32,629 bases of DNA from the NCBI GenBank assembly GCA_025451115.1, contig JANWKZ010000075.1, positions 1-32,629 on the forward strand. Reading direction: 5' to 3'. The notes beneath the pieces are model-generated. The model had not been told where the DNA came from, did not search any database, and saw only the letters and a program-made list of their open reading frames with translations. The translations under genes were made by a program, and so were the position numbers. Shown here in pieces: positions 28,194-32,629 of the stretch. Position 1 is the stretch's first letter, and each line of letters begins with the position of its first letter. The stretch comes from Bacteroidia bacterium. Lineage in GTDB: Bacteria; Bacteroidota; Bacteroidia; B-17B0; Aurantibacillaceae.

Positions 28194-30368
28194 ATGAACG
28201 GAATGAAAAATACTACCTGGCCCCTTCCGCAAATCATCGGTGTGATCTGTGTGCTGCTTGTCCTCGGCACAACCCTGCAGGCGCAGAACTGCAGCTTCAA
28301 CACCACGCCCATCGTTGCAAACGCCAACGTAACCAACCCACCTTGTGGCAGCACAGGCTCGGCAACCATCAATGTTACCAGCGGCGTGGCGCCATACACG
28401 TACTCCTGGACGCCCAACGTAAGCACCACAAACACCGCTTCCAACTTAACTCCGGGCATTTACAGTGTGGAGATCAACGATGCCAACTGCCACGCAGTTG
28501 GCCCCGAAGTGGTAGTAAATGGTGATTTCACCCAAGGCAACACCGGTTTCACAAGCGCTTACACGTATTGCAGTCAGTCGCAATGCCTGTGGCCCGCCGC
28601 TTTTTATTCGGTTGGGTCCAACCCGCAATTCTATCACACACAATTCTGGGGCGCCGATCATACCACCGGCACCGGCAACTTTCTTATCATTAACGGAGCT
28701 TCTACGGCAAACGTACCTGTATGGACCGAAACTTTGACCGTGATCCCAAACAGGACTTACGTTTTCTCTACCTGGGTGAGTTCTATGAACACAATAAGCG
28801 CAGCGCAGTTACAATTCTCCATTAATGGCGTTACGATCGGAAACATTTTTAACTCCCCTCCCCAGATCAATACATGGGTTAAATTCTGTACTTCCTGGAA
28901 CTCGGGTAACAACACTACCGCGGTGATCAGCATCATCAATCAAAGTACGATCCTTTATGGGAACGATTTTGCGCTGGATGACATCTCCTTTAAAACCTGT
29001 ATGCCCGCTACCATCACTTTTACGGTTAATCCTTCTCCCCCGCCCGTTGTTCAGATAAATTCGGTGGGAAACAATTGCGGCCCGAGCAATGGAACCGCAT
29101 CTGTAAGTGTAGTTGGTGGCTCTTCACCTTATTCCTATCAATGGGGTGGCGGACAAACTTCGCAATCTGTTACCGGACTTAGCGCAGGAAATCATTCGGT
29201 GATAGTAACTGATTCGCATGGTTGCTCTGATACAGCTTATACTTTTATAAACACTTCGGCTACTCCCCCATCGGCAAGCTTCACCGCCTCACCGGTTTGT
29301 TTCCGCATCCCGACTTTATTATCTGATCTGTCGACAGCCTACTCCAACGAGCCTATTACCAATTGGAGCTGGATCGTTCCCGGTGCCACTCCCCCAACAT
29401 CCACTCAGCAAAATCCATCTGTATTATATAGCACACCCGGCATTCATACAGCAACGCTTGTTGTAACAACACTGCATGGTTGCAAAGACACAATTGTACA
29501 ACAGATCACTATACACAATAATCCAAAAGCTGATTTCACCGGTGATGGCTCAGGTTGTGCACCCGTTTGCGTCCAGTTCTCTGACGCGTCTACCTGCAAC
29601 GACGGTAGCATCACCAATTGGCACTGGAATTTCAATGGAGGAACAGTAACTTCCGGCAACTCGCAAAATCCGGTTGTGTGTTACAATACACCCGGAGCCT
29701 ACGGAGCAACTTTAACCGTTGTTAGCTCTTATGGCTGCACCGACGAGAAAGATATTCAGCCTCTTGTAACTGTTCACACTTATCCTAGTGCCGATTTTTC
29801 CGTATCGCAAACCACAGCGACACTAGATGAACCTAATTTTACCTTCTATCCGCAATGGTCTAACGATGTATCGCAATGGAGCTGGAACTTCGGAGATAAC
29901 ACAACAAGTAACGCCACAAATCCAACACATTCATACGCGTCTTCAGCCACCGGGAATGATTTTTACTCTTATACAGTAACGCTCATCGTACAGAATCAAT
30001 TTGGCTGCAAGGATTCAATTGTTAGACCTGTTTCTTTAACGCCGGATTTTGTCTTTTACATTCCAAACACCTTCACTCCAAACACCGATAACCTGAATGA
30101 GAATTTCTACGGAAAGGGTCGCGGCATAAAAGAATACAAGATCATGTTGTTCGACCGCTGGGGCAATCTTGTGTGGGACTGCTATAAAGAAGGAGATCAG
30201 CGAGCTTATGACGACGGCACAGCGGAAGGACTTCCATCGGCCTGCAAGTGGGACGGCACCTTTAAAGGAAAAGAAGTGCAGGAAGATGTTTATGTATGGA
30301 AAGTTGAACTTACCGATATTTTTAACCTGAAACACCAATACGCCGGGCATGTAAGCCTGGTGCGATAA
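28194..30368 (+). CDS. Secreted SprB/PKD-repeat protein with T9SS type-B (gliding-motility-associated) C-terminal domain
   Basis: Signal peptide; SATINVTSGVAPYTYSWTP and GTASVSVVGGSSPYSYQWGGGQTSQSVTGLSAGNHSVIVTD SprB repeats; three PKD-like domains; C-terminus FYIPNTFTPNTDNLNENFYGKG...YKIMLFDRWGNLVW...VYVWKVELTD...GHVSLVR. Confidence 0.9.
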   Translation: MNGMKNTTWPLPQIIGVICVLLVLGTTLQAQNCSFNTTPIVANANVTNPPCGSTGSATINVTSGVAPYTYSWTPNVSTTNTASNLTPGIYSVEINDANCHAVGPEVVVNGDFTQGNTGFTSAYTYCSQSQCLWPAAFYSVGSNPQFYHTQFWGADHTTGTGNFLIINGASTANVPVWTETLTVIPNRTYVFSTWVSSMNTISAAQLQFSINGVTIGNIFNSPPQINTWVKFCTSWNSGNNTTAVISIINQSTILYGNDFALDDISFKTCMPATITFTVNPSPPPVVQINSVGNNCGPSNGTASVSVVGGSSPYSYQWGGGQTSQSVTGLSAGNHSVIVTDSHGCSDTAYTFINTSATPPSASFTASPVCFRIPTLLSDLSTAYSNEPITNWSWIVPGATPPTSTQQNPSVLYSTPGIHTATLVVTTLHGCKDTIVQQITIHNNPKADFTGDGSGCAPVCVQFSDASTCNDGSITNWHWNFNGGTVTSGNSQNPVVCYNTPGAYGATLTVVSSYGCTDEKDIQPLVTVHTYPSADFSVSQTTATLDEPNFTFYPQWSNDVSQWSWNFGDNTTSNATNPTHSYASSATGNDFYSYTVTLIVQNQFGCKDSIVRPVSLTPDFVFYIPNTFTPNTDNLNENFYGKGRGIKEYKIMLFDRWGNLVWDCYKEGDQRAYDDGTAEGLPSACKWDGTFKGKEVQEDVYVWKVELTDIFNLKHQYAGHVSLVR

Positions 30369-30392
30369 AAAACAACCACAAAAACCACTACA

Positions 30393-32629
30393 ATGAACAA
30401 AACACCTTGCCACTTCATTCTTATTACACTTTTTGTTTTGCTTTTTACATCAGCATTCGCACAACCGCCTTACGGAGATAACAACGAAGCCCTGTTTGGC
30501 CGCTCGCTGGGATTGGGCGTTGAACAAAGCGATCTGCCCACGCAATCTCATTTGTGGGGACCGGGCATGAATTTTAATTGCTGGAACGGAAATGTGGGCT
30601 GCGGGAATAATTACGCTATCGGATCACAAAATCATCCGGTGATCGCGGAGGCAGCCCGCGGCAATTACCAATGGGTAGCTGCGCTTTGTCGTTATGAAAA
30701 ACAACACGGCATCTTTGGACGCGAACTTGGCGCTCCAAATTATTATTTCGCAAACGTACTGGCCGCTAAAATGATCGCTCTACGTGATGCGCGCGCGGCA
30801 GGAGCTTATTCTGACGCGAAAGATATCGCCGAAAGCTTACGTTGTGTTTGGGCGCTCAACGCTTTGATCGCTATTCCCACCAATCGCAAAAATGTTTGGC
30901 AGAACTTACACGGACAGATATTTACCAACGCCGGAGACCAAAGCTGGTACGATGGCTTGACCTGCGCTTCGGCCGGCGATCGCTGGCATACCGAAACAAA
31001 TATCAACCACGATACACATGGAGAATATTTGAGCTGGGCCATAGATTGGCAGGGACGCAGCAACAGCAGTAATAATTACCTGAACTCGAACGGAAAATGG
31101 TGGGGAGAGATCACCGCGCAATTGGGAGGCAAACCCTATTTTACACAAACGATGGATCCTGAAGTGTTCGGATTGAACGCAGCAGAACGCCAGAAGTTAC
31201 AGGATGTGGTAAATGGCGACGTGAATGCCGCAAAATGGGCTGCACAGGTTGTAGCAGGTTTTGGTTTCTGGAAAGATCCCAATGTTCCGGTAGCTGATTG
31301 CTATGTGAAAATGCGTATTCGTCGCACAAGCCAGGGAGCCGAAATGGTTTATTTTAATTCTACCAATGGAAACAAACCTACACAAGCTGCCACACAAGTA
31401 TTGTTCAACGGGGATTACAATTCGATCCGCCCTAATTTTTATCATGGCGTGGGAGCTAACAACGGATACGTATGCTGGGTAGCCAACGGATTGATACAGG
31501 CTGACGCACCCGGAGACGGAAATTATGTTTCTATGCCTGAACTGGGAGGAAACGTAGATTGGCAAATTGATGTTGATGGAAGCGTGATCGTTTTCAACGG
31601 AACCACTTTATCGGCCGCTGCACCCGCGGTTTATCCAAGCACACCGGATGCGGGCATCAGCAACATCATCACGCCTACCGCCACGCTTTTAAATGACACC
31701 GTTAAACCAAAAGTTACAGTTAAAAATTTCGGCTCTGTCACTTTAAACAACGTTTACGTAAGCTATCAGCTGAATAACGGCGTGATGCGCACCAGCACCT
31801 GGCGCGGCTCACTTGCTCCCGGAGGCACAGTGAACGTTACTCTACATGAAGCACAGGTAACACAGGGTCAGTACACACTAAAAGTTTATACAGGCGGGCC
31901 CAATTACGAAACCGACAACAATACTTCCAACGACTCGCAAACGCTCGTATTCACCGTATCGCCATCCACTCAAACTATTGATGCCGGTATTGCAAATATT
32001 CTTAGTCCCGGAACAAGCGTAACAGCCGATACTGTTCAACCGGTAGTAAAACTTCGCAATTTCGGCCAGGCCACATTGACAAGTGTGAACATTAAATACA
32101 AATTAGACAATGGCACAGCTGTAACACTTCCGTGGACAGGCAGTCTCGCAACTGTTACCGGTGTAAATTACACATTACCGAAATTACCGGTCGCTCCGGG
32201 CACACATACCTTACAGGTGTTTACTACTCAGCCAAACGGTCAAACTGACGTGAACGCAGTGAACGATTCAAAAACTTTGGTCTTTAATGTGATCTCGCCT
32301 TACCTTACCGATATTGAAGCTGTATCTGTTACGCAGCCGCTTTCTTATAATTGCGTCGGCAACATTCAACCACAAATGGTGATGAGCAATTTGGGTCCTT
32401 ACGAATTGTTCCAGGTTACCATCAATTACCGTATTGACGCGAACCCGGTGGTGAGCGCAACTTATTCTGTACCGATGGGAACCGGTTTACAGAATGGAGC
32501 TACGATGACCATTTCCGGTTCGGCAACTTCTGCTACTCCGGGAACACACACCATTCAAATGTGGGCCTCAAATCCCAATGGTGTTAGTGATCTGGATAAT
32601 TCTAATGATACTATCGCTTCGTCTTTCAC
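30393..32629 (+). CDS. Large secreted protein with tandem CARDB-like repeats (3' truncated by window)
   Basis: Open frame from ATG 30393 to the window edge, absent from the ORF track because no stop is reached. Signal peptide MNKTPCHFILITLFVLLFTSAFAQ; repeats start DAGISNIITP, DAGIANILSP, DIEAVSVTQP. Confidence 0.85.
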   Translation, partial: MNKTPCHFILITLFVLLFTSAFAQPPYGDNNEALFGRSLGLGVEQSDLPTQSHLWGPGMNFNCWNGNVGCGNNYAIGSQNHPVIAEAARGNYQWVAALCRYEKQHGIFGRELGAPNYYFANVLAAKMIALRDARAAGAYSDAKDIAESLRCVWALNALIAIPTNRKNVWQNLHGQIFTNAGDQSWYDGLTCASAGDRWHTETNINHDTHGEYLSWAIDWQGRSNSSNNYLNSNGKWWGEITAQLGGKPYFTQTMDPEVFGLNAAERQKLQDVVNGDVNAAKWAAQVVAGFGFWKDPNVPVADCYVKMRIRRTSQGAEMVYFNSTNGNKPTQAATQVLFNGDYNSIRPNFYHGVGANNGYVCWVANGLIQADAPGDGNYVSMPELGGNVDWQIDVDGSVIVFNGTTLSAAAPAVYPSTPDAGISNIITPTATLLNDTVKPKVTVKNFGSVTLNNVYVSYQLNNGVMRTSTWRGSLAPGGTVNVTLHEAQVTQGQYTLKVYTGGPNYETDNNTSNDSQTLVFTVSPSTQTIDAGIANILSPGTSVTADTVQPVVKLRNFGQATLTSVNIKYKLDNGTAVTLPWTGSLATVTGVNYTLPKLPVAPGTHTLQVFTTQPNGQTDVNAVNDSKTLVFNVISPYLTDIEAVSVTQPLSYNCVGNIQPQMVMSNLGPYELFQVTINYRIDANPVVSATYSVPMGTGLQNGATMTISGSATSATPGTHTIQMWASNPNGVSDLDNSNDTIASSF
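31647..32629 (+). repeat. Tandem protein repeats encoding CARDB-like Ig folds
   Basis: Repeat starts at 31647, 31980 and 32310 (periods 333 and 330 bp) with a KxxVKNFGxxTLxxVxxxYxLxNG-type core. Confidence 0.8.

Noticed and set aside
31197-31565. Minus-strand ORFs near the right edge (31141-31565)
   Set aside because: Antisense to the long open frame starting at 30393, which has a signal peptide and repeats.
31647-32629. Possible CRISPR or DNA satellite because of about 330-bp periodicity
   Set aside because: Periodicity reflects degenerate in-frame Ig-like protein repeats, not short identical repeats with spacers.

Overview
This is a chromosomal window from a member of the Bacteroidota. 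The assignment rests on TTG-N19-TAnnTTTG promoters, a T9SS type-B sorting domain, SprB/PKD proteins and class III PHA synthase genes. The left part is a tight plus-strand operon: rmlC 3' end, MraY/WecA-like transferase, lytic transglycosylase, uvrA, sixA-like, ppk1, ppx. It converges on a minus-strand PHA group (phaE, phaC, then a LipL32-like secreted protein). Next come an ABC-F protein, a LolA-like protein and aroE. An accessory segment (about 15.75-19.72 kb) follows, with an SRPBCC gene bounded by a duplicated aroE 3' end, an LRAT-like NCxHF protein paired with a coiled-coil/two-TM protein, and a divergent three-gene operon that I read as a toxin-antitoxin-chaperone (TAC) module: RelE/HigB-like toxin, XRE antitoxin with a C-terminal extension, SecB-like chaperone. 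The right part holds an XRE regulator, thioredoxin, pnp, rpsO, another XRE regulator, a small zinc-ribbon ORF, hemH, era, an initiator tRNA, a Bacteroidota helical protein, and two large secreted repeat proteins; the second runs off the window and is missing from the ORF track. All family assignments come from reading motifs; no searches were run.
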